From contig CACWMK010000057.1 in assembly GCA_902761905.1 (NCBI GenBank), forward strand, positions 1-35,034: a stretch of 35,034 nt of DNA, given 5' to 3'. The stretch comes from an uncultured Prevotellaceae bacterium. GTDB lineage: Bacteria > Bacteroidota > Bacteroidia > Bacteroidales > Bacteroidaceae. Position 1 is the stretch's first letter, and the number at the start of each line of letters is the position of its first letter. Made by a program: the position numbers and the translations under genes. The notes under the pieces are model-generated. The model worked only from the letters and a program-made list of their open reading frames with translations. It was not told the DNA's origin and did not search any database. Shown in pieces: positions 23,611 through 32,381 of the stretch.

Positions 23611-24945
23611 ATGAAGAAATTGCTCTTAACAATAGCTGTGGTCGCATCGGTATCTTTGTGCGCCAATGCACAAAATACCAGTGAATCTTCTTTGATAGAG
23701 AAAGAGATCAAGGCCGACATCAATCGTGCCGCAGGCATGTTCTATGCCCGCAACACAGCCAAGGTACCCAAAGACACTCCCGCCCCAAAAGGCAAAAAGC
23801 CATTCTATATCAACCACTATGGCTGTCCCGGTCCGTTCTACCTCGACAAATCGGAGTATTACACCGAGACCTACGCTATACTGTCCAAGGCCGACACGCT
23901 AGGCAAGCTAACCCCACTGGGCAAGGATGTGCTTCGCAGAGTAACCATGCTCAGGGATGATGCATACAACCGTGATGGCGAACTTACAGCCCGTGGAGCC
24001 CAGCAGAGCCGAACATTGGTAAAACAGATGATAAAGCGTTTCCCCGATATGTTTACACCACAGGGATACTATAGCGTACGCAGCACTGTAGACAACCGCT
24101 CCATCATGACTATGGAGGAAGGCCTGCTGCAACTATCGGCCATGCAGCAGCCGCTTGTAGCACGCAGCAAGGCATCGCTCCAGGAGAGAAAGTTCATGGA
24201 TCCTATCGACAAGCAGCTTACCAACCAGCGCCTCGACTCGCTTACAAGCATCAGCTACGACCGTTTCACTGTACTCAACTCTAACGACGCACGTCTGATG
24301 CAGTCGCTGTTCAACGACCAGAACTACGTGCTGCATAATATAGATGCAGGCAAACTTGCCAAACAACTGTTTATTCTTGCAGGCAACGTTCAGCACTCTG
24401 AGATTGCCGACAAGATAACGCTCTTCGACATTTTTACTCCCGATGAGCTGCACCTACACTGGCGCAAGCAAAATGCATGGCACTATATCAACTACGGCGG
24501 ATGCACTCTCAACGGTGGCTACCAGGCCTATCTGCAGCGCAGCACACTGCGCAACATGATACACATGGGCGACAGCGTGCTCAAGCGCAACAACCCACTG
24601 ATGCACCTGCGCTACACCACCAGTCAGGTCGTTATGAGTCTGGCTTGCCTGATGGATATCAACGGATATGGACTCCACACTGCCAATCTCGACTCGCTCG
24701 AAGACTACGGATGGGCCAACTACCGTATAGCTCCACTTGGCGGCAGCATTATGATGATACACTATCGCACCGACCGCAACGATACCGACGTATTGGTAAA
24801 GGTACTGCTTAACGGTGAGGAGGCCCGACTGCCCATACAGACCGACTGTGCCCCCTACTACCACTGGAGGGACGTAAAACGATACTATCTGCGCAAGCTG
24901 TACAGATACGAGAACCGCAGAGCAAACATAAAAAAGAGCAAGTGA
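23611..24945 (+). CDS. Histidine-acid-phosphatase-fold protein lacking catalytic residues (pseudoenzyme)
   Basis: A 444-residue secreted protein, signal peptide MKKLLLTIAVVASVSLCANA. I start it at 23611; the frame extends upstream to 23449 but those residues precede the signal peptide. It aligns along its length with the next gene (shared KGKKPFYI.HYG, LNGG, NGY, LPIQTDCAPYYHW). However, the catalytic RHGxR loop reads HYGCPGPFY (Cys72-Pro73 in place of Arg-His), and the proton-donor GHE motif reads YTTSQ (residues 335-339). With neither the nucleophilic His nor the HE pair it should be inactive as a phosphatase. It could bind a phosphorylated ligand or partner with the intact paralogue. Confidence 0.85.
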   Translation: MKKLLLTIAVVASVSLCANAQNTSESSLIEKEIKADINRAAGMFYARNTAKVPKDTPAPKGKKPFYINHYGCPGPFYLDKSEYYTETYAILSKADTLGKLTPLGKDVLRRVTMLRDDAYNRDGELTARGAQQSRTLVKQMIKRFPDMFTPQGYYSVRSTVDNRSIMTMEEGLLQLSAMQQPLVARSKASLQERKFMDPIDKQLTNQRLDSLTSISYDRFTVLNSNDARLMQSLFNDQNYVLHNIDAGKLAKQLFILAGNVQHSEIADKITLFDIFTPDELHLHWRKQNAWHYINYGGCTLNGGYQAYLQRSTLRNMIHMGDSVLKRNNPLMHLRYTTSQVVMSLACLMDINGYGLHTANLDSLEDYGWANYRIAPLGGSIMMIHYRTDRNDTDVLVKVLLNGEEARLPIQTDCAPYYHWRDVKRYYLRKLYRYENRRANIKKSK

Positions 24946-24946
24946 T

Positions 24947-26236
24947 ATGAAACTCAAGATATTATTCATCACAGCATTACTGGTCGCCATCCACTCTGCC
25001 TATGCCCAGAGTGTCATCGACCTTATCAGGCAGTCACCATCGTATGCCTCGTGCAACTATCACACTTACCCCGACTCTATCACGGCAAAGTTAACCCCTT
25101 CGCCCAAGGGCAAGAAACCATTCTATATCTCGCACTATGGCCGCCACGGCTCTCGCTACATCAGCAACCGCAATGGATACGATACGCCATACATCATGAT
25201 GGTGCACGCCGACAGCCTTGATGAGCTCACAACCGCTGGTCAAAAGGTGATGCATGAGATGAAATCTATCATGCACGACACCGAGGACCGCTGGGGCGAA
25301 CTTACCGGATACGGCAAGCGACAGTTGCAGAACATCGGCCGACGTATGGTAGAACGATTCCCCGAAGTGCTATGCCCAGGCGCCAACGTTAAGTGCATCA
25401 GCACCGTTGTGCCACGCTGTATCGAATCGATGGGATCATACGCACTGGAGATGCTACAGGCGTGTCCTAAGCTTAATATCACCATGCAGGCATCTAAGCG
25501 CACACAATGGTATATGAACTACCAGGACAACAAGCTGCGCAAGAAGTATATGACACCCGAAGCTAAGAAAGCCTACGATGCCTACGTAAAGCCACGTCTT
25601 GGCAACAGCCGACTGATGGAGGAGATATTCAAGAATCCTGATATCGTAGAGGAGTTTGTAGATGAGGAATACTTCACCTATTATCTGATGAAGATGGCCC
25701 TGTTCCAGCAGAACATCAGCTACAACCGCAATCCTCACCTGATAGAGCTGTTCAATACCGACGAGTTCTACCGCATGTGGCAGGTCGACAATGTGCTGTG
25801 GTACATACAGCACGGTGCATGCAAGCTTAATGGCGGCAACCAGCCCTATAGCCAGCGCTACCTGCTACGCCAGCTCATTGCCGATGCCGACAGCTGTATC
25901 CAGCTGGATAAACCCGGCGCACAACTGCGTTTCGGTCACGAGACGGTACTGCTGCCTCTGGTATGCCTGATAGGCGTAAACGGCTACGACCTTGCCACCG
26001 ACAACCTCGACGAGCTCGAAGCTAAAGGATGGTGGTGCAGCAGCGTATTCCCGATGGCATCCAACCTTCAGTTTATCTTCTATCGCAGCAACATCAAGGA
26101 CAAGGACATACTGTTCAAGGTGCTGTTAAACGAAGAAGAGGCCACACTGCCCATACAGACAGACTGTGCCCCCTACTATCATTGGTCGGACTTCCGCCAG
26201 TACTGCCTCGATAAGTTGGCAGCCTACAAGCGCTGA
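24947..26236 (+). CDS. Histidine-type (branch 2) phosphatase
   Basis: A 429-residue secreted acid phosphatase/phytase-like enzyme, signal peptide to about residue 20 (HSAYA). The catalytic loop HYGRHGSRY (63-71, nucleophile His67) and the proton-donor motif FGHETVL (329-335, His331-Glu332) are intact, as in multiple inositol polyphosphate phosphatases and glucose-1-phosphatases. It starts 1 base after the preceding stop, so the two paralogues form an operon. The 3' end is 5 bases from the converging pantothenate kinase, leaving no room for a terminator. Substrate is not predictable from sequence; periplasmic phosphate release from inositol phosphates or sugar phosphates is plausible. Confidence 0.87.
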   Translation: MKLKILFITALLVAIHSAYAQSVIDLIRQSPSYASCNYHTYPDSITAKLTPSPKGKKPFYISHYGRHGSRYISNRNGYDTPYIMMVHADSLDELTTAGQKVMHEMKSIMHDTEDRWGELTGYGKRQLQNIGRRMVERFPEVLCPGANVKCISTVVPRCIESMGSYALEMLQACPKLNITMQASKRTQWYMNYQDNKLRKKYMTPEAKKAYDAYVKPRLGNSRLMEEIFKNPDIVEEFVDEEYFTYYLMKMALFQQNISYNRNPHLIELFNTDEFYRMWQVDNVLWYIQHGACKLNGGNQPYSQRYLLRQLIADADSCIQLDKPGAQLRFGHETVLLPLVCLIGVNGYDLATDNLDELEAKGWWCSSVFPMASNLQFIFYRSNIKDKDILFKVLLNEEEATLPIQTDCAPYYHWSDFRQYCLDKLAAYKR

Positions 26237-26241
26237 AATCC

Positions 26242-27069
26242 CTATTTCTTATTCGTAGTATAATCCAGTGCTGCGCCGATAGCGGTGCAGTACTGTGAGT
26301 ATTTAGGTATATGGAAACGTATGTTGTACAGTGTCTCCAGTGCCGGAAATACCTCCTTGCACTGCGGCAACAGCGACAGATTGCCGATAAGCACAAAGTC
26401 GCGTATATCGCTGCCCAGCGATGCCAACCACGCTGCCGAACCTATGCTCTGCAACACCATGTGTATCAGTCCTGCAGCAATATCCTCCTTCGAGGCATCA
26501 CTCTGCGCATTGGCAAAGTTACTGGCCGTAGTGTCCATCGTAAGTCCTGGCACAGGCACAGCGCTTATATCACCGATTGTCAGGTCGATATTGCGTATAT
26601 TACCGCGCTTAGCCATCGTAGCCACCTGCTTAATATCACTGGTGTTCAGCAACAGTCTGGCCAGTCCGGCCAGCGTACCGCCACCCACGCCTATACCGCC
26701 AATGTGGCGCATATCGTTGCCGTCGCACTTCACAAACGATGTACCAGTACCCATCGACACCACAATCGTGTGGTCAAGCTTCGACTCGAAACGGGCTCCC
26801 AGTCCGTCGGCCACAAACTCCTGACTCTTGGCTGTGGGCAGACCGTAGATGGGCTGATCGATATAGGCTGAGCCTACACCGGTAAGCATCACCTGCTCTA
26901 CATCCTTCAGATCGATATCATTATCGTGCAGATACTTGCCGAAGGCACCAAAAAGCGATGTGACAGGATCGGCAGCAGTGATACTGATAGGGGCCGACAC
27001 CTTACCATTCTTGATTCCAACAATCTTGGTTGTTGAAATACCAACATCGATACCAATAACTATACCCAT
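26242..27069 (-). CDS. coaW: Type II pantothenate kinase
   Basis: A 275-residue ASKHA-fold kinase phosphorylating pantothenate, the first step of coenzyme A synthesis. It opens with the phosphate-binding GIDVGISTTKIVGI and contains VVSMGTGTSFV and GGIGVGGGTLAGLARLL, typical of eukaryotic-like type II PanK as in Staphylococcus aureus and unlike CoaA or CoaX. Length fits. An ATTAAACATT repeat abuts the start codon (27073-27089), leaving little leader; I see no -7 box close by, so the promoter is unclear. A different ASKHA kinase is possible but less likely. Confidence 0.82.
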   Translation of the reverse strand: MGIVIGIDVGISTTKIVGIKNGKVSAPISITAADPVTSLFGAFGKYLHDNDIDLKDVEQVMLTGVGSAYIDQPIYGLPTAKSQEFVADGLGARFESKLDHTIVVSMGTGTSFVKCDGNDMRHIGGIGVGGGTLAGLARLLLNTSDIKQVATMAKRGNIRNIDLTIGDISAVPVPGLTMDTTASNFANAQSDASKEDIAAGLIHMVLQSIGSAAWLASLGSDIRDFVLIGNLSLLPQCKEVFPALETLYNIRFHIPKYSQYCTAIGAALDYTTNKK

Positions 27070-27072
27070 GTT

Positions 27073-27150
27073 ACATTAAACATTAAACATTCTTTTAGTC
27101 GGCGTTCCGCCTTTGTAAAAGCGGCATAGCCGAGCGAAACATTAAACATA
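27073..27150. repeat. ATTAAACATT repeat with an inserted GC-rich element
   Basis: Two attaaacatt units (27073-27089) and a further aaacattaaacat (27137-27149) flank a GC-rich segment (gtcggcgttccgcc...gcggcatagccgag) able to form short stems. The gap 27070-27439 holds this, tRNA-Phe with its terminator and promoter, and otherwise nothing coding. Confidence 0.55.
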
Positions 27151-27152
27151 CG

Positions 27153-27184
27153 AAAAAACCCGGCTGCATTGCTGCAAGACCGGG
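27153..27184 (-). terminator. tRNA-Phe terminator
   Basis: On the minus strand, cccgg...gca...tgc...ccggg followed by tttttt. The stem ends 16 bases past the tRNA 3' end. Confidence 0.8.
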
Positions 27185-27200
27185 CTAATGAAAGGAGGAG

Positions 27201-27273
27201 TGGTACCTCCAGGAATCGAACCGGGGACACACGGATTTTCAGTCCGATGCTCTACCAACTGAGCTAAGGCACC
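27201..27273 (-). tRNA. tRNA-Phe (anticodon GAA)
   Basis: A 73-base cloverleaf: acceptor GGTGCCT / AGGTACC (one G-T), D arm GCTC AGTTGGTA GAGC, anticodon stem TCGGA / TCCGT with a mismatch or wobble at the ends around loop CTGAAAA (GAA), and T arm with GGTTCGATTCC. The 3' CCA is not encoded; the base after the acceptor stem is A, then CTC. Confidence 0.95.
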
Positions 27274-27321
27274 AACATTTCAATTTCGTTTTGCAAACAT
27301 CCTTTCGTTGTTTTGCGGGTG

Positions 27322-27353
27322 CAAAGGTACGACTATTTTCTGAGCCCGCCAAA
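27322..27353 (-). promoter_or_regulatory. tRNA-Phe promoter TTTG-N20-TACCTTTG
   Basis: -33 TTTG (27350-27353) and -7 TACCTTTG (27322-27329) with a 20-base spacer, one of the best consensus promoters in the window. The start should be about 40 bases upstream of the mature tRNA. Confidence 0.75.
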
Positions 27354-27439
27354 CTTTTAAACACCTTTTAACAAATAAATTTGCTAAGATAACGGGTTGA
27401 CACGTCGATCCGCCTCGCGACTCGGCCATTTAAGCAAGC

Positions 27440-28558
27440 TTAATAGCTCTCGCTGCTCAGTGGATTCCATCCCTGCGCTTTCAGCGTAAACTCCTGATTA
27501 TCACGGGTTACGAGCACTTGGCCGAATTTTGCATCGGTTATATGGCCGATGAGCTTCACACCTTCAATCTGCTCAATCTTCTCATGATCGCCTATTGGCA
27601 CAGTGAACAGCAATTCGTAATCTTCACCACCGTTCAGTGCACAAGTTGTTACGTTCATATTCATTTCTTCGGCCATTACAGCTGTCTGATAGTCGATAGG
27701 AATGTTCTTTTCGTATATACGACAGCCCACTCCACTCTGCTTGCAGATGTGCATCAGCTCGCTACTCAGTCCGTCGCTTATGTCCATCATCGCTGTAGGA
27801 CGTATGCCGGCCTCACGCAGTTTCTCTATAATGTCGCCACGAGCCTCGGTCTGCAGCTGGCGCTGCAGCAGATACTCCTTACCGCTGAAGTCAGGCTGGA
27901 AGTCCTTTAAAGAAGATAATTGAGAGTTGAGAGTTGACAGTTTTGCATTATCGCCGGCGGCCTTAGCCTCGGCTATCTTCTTTTGCAGGTCGTTTATCTG
28001 TCCGTAGTACACAGCCTTCTCGCGCTCCAGCAACTGCAGTCCCATATATGCAGCACCCAGGTCGCCGCTCACACATATCAGGTCGGTATCCTTGGCACCG
28101 CTGCGATATACTATATCCTCCTTGCGTGCCTCGCCTATACAGGTTATGCTGATGGCCATGCCTGTAAACGACGATGTGGTGTCGCCACCTATCACGTCGA
28201 CGCCCCACTTTTCGCATGCCAGTTTCAGTCCGCTATAGAACTCCTCGATATCCTCTACCGTGAAACGCTTGCTGATGGCCAGCGATACTGTCATCTGACG
28301 TGGAGTGCCGTTCATGGCAAACACATCGCTTATGTTCACCATAGCACTCTTATAGCCCAGATGCTTCAGGTCTATATAAGTAAGGTCGAAGTGCACGCCC
28401 TCCATCAGCATGTCGGTAGTGATGAGCACCTCCTTGTCAGGATAGCTCACCACTGCGCAGTCATCGCCCACACCCTTCTTGGTGCTGCCGTTCTTTATCT
28501 CTATGTCTTTTGTCAAGCGGTCAATCAGACCAAATTCTCCTAATTTTGCTATTTCCAT
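27440..28558 (-). CDS. thiL: Thiamine-monophosphate kinase
   Basis: A 372-residue enzyme making thiamine diphosphate from thiamine phosphate. PurM-like fold motifs: GVGDDCAVV (metal-binding Asp pair), TTDMLMEGVHFD, GYKSAMVNISDVFAMNG, VIGGDTTSS, MDISDGLSSEL and CALNGGEDYELLF. It is slightly longer than the usual ~330-345 residues, partly through an inserted AEAKAAG...LSTLNSQLSSLKD segment near 190-218. That segment includes a translated intergenic repeat (27915-27945) in the loop before the DFQPDFSGKEYLLQR helix. It overlaps the upstream phosphorylase stop by 10 bases. Confidence 0.95.
   Translation of the reverse strand: MEIAKLGEFGLIDRLTKDIEIKNGSTKKGVGDDCAVVSYPDKEVLITTDMLMEGVHFDLTYIDLKHLGYKSAMVNISDVFAMNGTPRQMTVSLAISKRFTVEDIEEFYSGLKLACEKWGVDVIGGDTTSSFTGMAISITCIGEARKEDIVYRSGAKDTDLICVSGDLGAAYMGLQLLEREKAVYYGQINDLQKKIAEAKAAGDNAKLSTLNSQLSSLKDFQPDFSGKEYLLQRQLQTEARGDIIEKLREAGIRPTAMMDISDGLSSELMHICKQSGVGCRIYEKNIPIDYQTAVMAEEMNMNVTTCALNGGEDYELLFTVPIGDHEKIEQIEGVKLIGHITDAKFGQVLVTRDNQEFTLKAQGWNPLSSESY
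27915..27945 (-). repeat. In-frame TCAACT-type repeat inside thiL
   Basis: The coding strand reads CTGTCAACTCTCAACTCTCA followed by attatc, encoding KLSTLNSQLSS (about residues 205-215). Same family and same orientation relative to coding as the three mfd copies. Confidence 0.75.
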
Positions 28559-29421
28559 CCTTCTGTTGGGTGATCGGTATTAAACTTGTCTTTGTTGTGA
28601 GCCTCAATACTCTCGGCACGGATAATCATCTCGCGCATGATGGCTGTCATCTTGGGCTGTGCCATGTTGGCAGCCTCCTGCACCTCCTCATGACTTACCT
28701 CTACTGGCACGTCGAATCCACCCAGATCGGTGATGACTGAGATACCAAAGGTTTTAATGCCACAGTGGTGTGCCACGATTACCTCGGGTACGGTACTCAT
28801 ACCTACGGCGTCGCCACCAAATATGCGATACATCTTATATTCGGCAGGGGTCTCGAAAGTGGGGCCCTGAACACCTACATACACACCATGCTGCACGGGG
28901 ATATTAAAATCCTTGGCAATTGAATCAGCCTCGGCAATGAGGTTGTGGTCGTAGGTCTCGTGCATATCCGGGAATCGGGGACCTGTGGGGAAGTTCTTAC
29001 CACGCAGCGGATGCTCGGGGAAGAGATTGATGTGATCGGTAATAATCATCAGGTCGCCAATCTTGAAGTCAGGGTTCATACCGCCTGCTGCATTTGATAC
29101 ATACAGGGTAGTGATGCCCAACTCGTACATCACACGTACAGGGAAGGTAACATCCTTCATCGAGTATCCCTCGTAGAAGTGGAATCGGCCCTGCATAGCC
29201 ATAATGTCTACGCCGCCCAGTTTACCGAATATCAACTTGCCCGAGTGTCCCTCTACGGTCGACACAGGGAAGTTGGGGATTGTAGCGTATGGAAACTCGT
29301 ATTTATCAGTTATTTCTGAAGCTAATTGTCCCAGACCCGTTCCCAGAACGATTGCCGTTGTGGGACTTGTTGTCATCCTTTCTTTTAGCCAGGATGCTGT
29401 TTCTTGAATTTTTGTGTACAT
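28549..29421 (-). CDS. Purine-nucleoside phosphorylase (trimeric type)
   Basis: A 290-residue phosphorylase cleaving inosine/guanosine-type nucleosides with phosphate. Family blocks: AIVLGTGLGQLA (phosphate loop), VEGHSGKLIFG, MQGRFHFYEGYS, VSNAAGGMNP, DHINLFPEHPLRG, GPTFETPAEYKMYR and GMSTVPEVIVAHH, with late VITDLGGFD. The start MYTKIQETASWLKERM is like other Bacteroidetes members. The first 116 bases overlap the 3' end of lpxK in another frame, and the stop overlaps thiL. Confidence 0.94.
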   Translation of the reverse strand: MYTKIQETASWLKERMTTSPTTAIVLGTGLGQLASEITDKYEFPYATIPNFPVSTVEGHSGKLIFGKLGGVDIMAMQGRFHFYEGYSMKDVTFPVRVMYELGITTLYVSNAAGGMNPDFKIGDLMIITDHINLFPEHPLRGKNFPTGPRFPDMHETYDHNLIAEADSIAKDFNIPVQHGVYVGVQGPTFETPAEYKMYRIFGGDAVGMSTVPEVIVAHHCGIKTFGISVITDLGGFDVPVEVSHEEVQEAANMAQPKMTAIMREMIIRAESIEAHNKDKFNTDHPTEGWK

Positions 29422-30496
29422 AGCCTAATATTTTATTGTTAAACTCCTCTTCCTGACCTTGCATAATAACTATGCGCATCGGAAGCGTATATAGATTTTT
29501 TTTCACGTCATCGCTCAACCCCTCGGCCACTGTCAGTCGCGTGGCGTCCTTCTCGGTGGTCAGTATCATCTTGGGCTCCTGCATCTGGGCAAAGGTCTCG
29601 TTTATTGCCTCTATGTCCTTACGCTTAAAGTTGTGATGATCACCAAATGTCATTGGGGTTATCTGCGATTCATACTCCTGCATGTCGTGCATCAGCTGCT
29701 CGGGCGATGCTATACCTGTAAGCAGCAGTATGTTCTTACTCCTGATAGCCTTTAGCTCGGATAGTTGTTCTTGTCCGGCCATATCTGGAAATACTGCCTT
29801 AGGCGCATCATAATCGTGGGTAGAGAAGTACAACTGCTGATACGGATACAACTTCATAGCCTTGGTGATTACTCTGAACTCCATTGGCTTCAGGTCCTTC
29901 GGACACTTTGTCACTATCACTATGTCAGCTCTGTCCTTAGCTCTCACGGGCTCGCGCAGTCGGCCTGCCGGCAACAGACGGTCGTAGATTACCAGACGAT
30001 GATAGTCGACCAGCAGGATGTTTATGCCAGGCTTAACATAGCGATGCTGGAATGCATCGTCGAGCAGTACCACGTCGACATCCAGCCCATTGTCTTCCTC
30101 AGTCAGTTTGCTTATACCGCGTGTACGCTTCTTGTCCACAGCCACGGTTATATCCGGGAACTTCTGCTTTATCTGGTATGGCTCGTCGCCAATCATTCGC
30201 ATCGGAGTGTCCTTGTCCGACAGCACAAATCCACTACTCTTGCGCTTGTATCCACGGCTCAGCACAGCCACACGGACCTTGCTCTTAAGCAGGCGGATAA
30301 GATACTCCACGTGTGGAGTCTTGCCCGTACCGCCCACGGTGATGTTGCCCACCGATATCACTGGCACGTCGAACGAGCGGCTCTTCAGCATCCCCATCTC
30401 AAACAGCAGGTTCCTGACGCCCACGCCCAAGCCGTAAAACCAGCTAAAAGGCAGCAGTTTCTTATTGATCGTTATGAAATCGCCCTCTACTCTCAT
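29306..30496 (-). CDS. lpxK: Tetraacyldisaccharide 4'-kinase
   Basis: A 396-residue inner-membrane-associated kinase that phosphorylates the 4' position of the lipid A precursor. The Walker A loop VGGTGKTPHVEYLIRLL (about 51-67), SRGYKRKSSGF, GDEPYQI, DDAFQHR and PAGRLREP are all present. The final ~38 residues (after NNKILGYVHKN) are read from DNA that also encodes the start of the phosphorylase. This adds a basic Asn/Gly/Ser-rich tail (DNKSHNGNRSGNGSG). Second gene of sppA-lpxK-PNP-thiL, 3 bases after sppA. Confidence 0.94.
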   Translation of the reverse strand: MRVEGDFITINKKLLPFSWFYGLGVGVRNLLFEMGMLKSRSFDVPVISVGNITVGGTGKTPHVEYLIRLLKSKVRVAVLSRGYKRKSSGFVLSDKDTPMRMIGDEPYQIKQKFPDITVAVDKKRTRGISKLTEEDNGLDVDVVLLDDAFQHRYVKPGINILLVDYHRLVIYDRLLPAGRLREPVRAKDRADIVIVTKCPKDLKPMEFRVITKAMKLYPYQQLYFSTHDYDAPKAVFPDMAGQEQLSELKAIRSKNILLLTGIASPEQLMHDMQEYESQITPMTFGDHHNFKRKDIEAINETFAQMQEPKMILTTEKDATRLTVAEGLSDDVKKNLYTLPMRIVIMQGQEEEFNNKILGYVHKNSRNSILAKRKDDNKSHNGNRSGNGSGTISFRNN

Positions 30497-30499
30497 CGC

Positions 30500-32296
30500 T
30501 TATTTCACGCGCACATCATCAAGCAAACGAGCCTGTAAACGACTGTTGTTCTTTATATCATTGCGAATCTGCATCAGTGGCAGATATGCGTCGCCAAGCA
30601 GCTCGCGCAGTTCTCCATCCAGATACGATCCCTTGTTGTCCTTAGCCATCAGGGCCTCAAGCCATGTGGGCTCTGCAGGATACGATGCTGTATGATACTC
30701 CTTCATCTTGGCCAGTTCGGCAGCCTTCTTCACGGCGTCGTCCAGACTTCCCAGTTTGTCCACCAACTTAATCTTGACGGCATCGCTGGCCAGCCATACA
30801 CGGCCCTGACCTATCTCGTCGACCTGCTCGGGCTTCATACCGCGACCTTCCGACACGATGTTCAGGAAGCTCTGATAACCACGGTCGACATAAGTCTGCA
30901 TCTCAGCCATTATGTCGTCGGTTTCCTTACCCAAAACCAACTCGGTCTCATAGCCGGCATACTTATTAGTCTTCACACCGTCGAATGTCACACCAAGCTT
31001 GTCGGTAACCAGTCCGCTGAAGTTAGGAATCAGTCCGAAGATACCTATGCTACCGGTGATGGTGGTTGGCTCAGCAAAGATATAGTTGGCTGGCGAGCTG
31101 ATCCAGTAGCCGCCCGATGCAGCCATACCGCCCATCGATACTACTACAGGCTTCTTGGCCTTAACCAGTTTCAGTGCATGGCGAATCTGCTCTGATGCCA
31201 CAGCACTACCACCGCCCGAGTTTACACGGAACACCACTGCCTTCACATCATCGTCGTCGGCCAACTTGCGCAGGTCGTCGGCAGTGCTCTTGCCCACGAT
31301 GCAGTGACCACCGCCATCCAGCATGTTCATTGCCTCGTTGTCAACTATGCTACCGTAGGCATAGTATACAGCTATCTCGTCGCCCTTGTCCTTCTTCTTT
31401 GTCTTCACGTTAAGCATGTCGGCCAGCGACAGCTGATTCACTTCGTCGTCCTTGTCCAGCTTCAGGCGTCCCTTTATCTCGTCCTTTATCTCCTCGGGGA
31501 ACATGATCTTGTCCACCAGCTTAGCCTTAACATAGTCCTCGCAGGCTGAGAATGCCAGCAGATGGTCGTTAACCAGCTGGTTCAGCTCCTCGGCCTTAAT
31601 CTTTCGGCCCTCGGCCATCTCCTTCAGCCAGTAGTTCCATATTCCACCCAGGTAAGCCTCGCGCTGCTCGCGGTCGTAATCGCTCATACCGGTCAGCGTG
31701 TTGCTCTCCACATAACTCTTATATTTACCAACCTTGGCGCACAGATATTTCACGCCCAGCTTGTCGTACAATCCCTTATAGTACTCACCTTTACCACCCA
31801 GACCGCGCAGGTCGATGGCACCCTCACCGTTCAGATATATCTTGTCGGCCACCGTTGCCACGTAGTACGAAGCCTGACCGTAGTTGCTGGCATAAGCCAC
31901 AATCCACTTGCCGCTGCTCTTGAAGTCCTTCAGAGCGTCGCGCACCTGCTGTGCAGTGGCAGGACTGTCAAATCCCATCTCACCGCCCTCGATATATATA
32001 CCCTTGATGTTCTCCTCGGCCTTAGCCTTACGGATGCTAGCCAGCAGATCATCCAGACCTACTGATTCGCCAACGGCCAAACCTAGCAGATCGTCGAATG
32101 GACTCTCGGCCTGAGCTCGCTCACTGACCACACCGTCGAATTTGAGCACGAACACCGAGTTCTCCTTAACTTTAGTCTTGGCCGAGTCGCTAGCCACCAT
32201 ACCTACCAGCGAGATGACGAAAAACAGCGTCATCACGAGGCCTAGAATCACAATACCACATATTGTGGCAAGGGTCATTTTCAGGAATTGTTTCAT
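30500..32296 (-). CDS. sppA: Signal peptide peptidase SppA (67K type)
   Basis: A 598-residue membrane-bound serine protease degrading cleaved signal peptides. It has an N-terminal membrane helix (about 7-35) and the tandem ClpP-like halves of long SppA. The catalytic Lys is expected in VGKYKSYVESNTLTG and the Ser in SMGGMAASGGYWIS. Other blocks: VFRVNSGGGSAVASEQI, TTITGSIGIFG, GRVWLASDA. It is the first gene of the four-gene minus-strand operon; the TTG-N20-TACCTTTG promoter lies 35 bases upstream of the ATG. Confidence 0.94.
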   Translation of the reverse strand: MKQFLKMTLATICGIVILGLVMTLFFVISLVGMVASDSAKTKVKENSVFVLKFDGVVSERAQAESPFDDLLGLAVGESVGLDDLLASIRKAKAEENIKGIYIEGGEMGFDSPATAQQVRDALKDFKSSGKWIVAYASNYGQASYYVATVADKIYLNGEGAIDLRGLGGKGEYYKGLYDKLGVKYLCAKVGKYKSYVESNTLTGMSDYDREQREAYLGGIWNYWLKEMAEGRKIKAEELNQLVNDHLLAFSACEDYVKAKLVDKIMFPEEIKDEIKGRLKLDKDDEVNQLSLADMLNVKTKKKDKGDEIAVYYAYGSIVDNEAMNMLDGGGHCIVGKSTADDLRKLADDDDVKAVVFRVNSGGGSAVASEQIRHALKLVKAKKPVVVSMGGMAASGGYWISSPANYIFAEPTTITGSIGIFGLIPNFSGLVTDKLGVTFDGVKTNKYAGYETELVLGKETDDIMAEMQTYVDRGYQSFLNIVSEGRGMKPEQVDEIGQGRVWLASDAVKIKLVDKLGSLDDAVKKAAELAKMKEYHTASYPAEPTWLEALMAKDNKGSYLDGELRELLGDAYLPLMQIRNDIKNNSRLQARLLDDVRVK

Positions 32297-32330
32297 AAAA
32301 AAGTTTTATAATTGGTTACGTAACAGATTG

Positions 32331-32361
32331 CAAAGGTAGTTTATTTTCTTGATACTACCAA
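32331..32361 (-). promoter_or_regulatory. sppA operon promoter TTG-N20-TACCTTTG
   Basis: TTG (32359-32361), a 20-base spacer and TACCTTTG (32331-32338), the same geometry as the tRNA-Phe promoter. A palindromic ggttacgtaac lies in the leader. Confidence 0.7.
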
Positions 32362-32381
32362 CTATTTATCCGAAAAACTAC

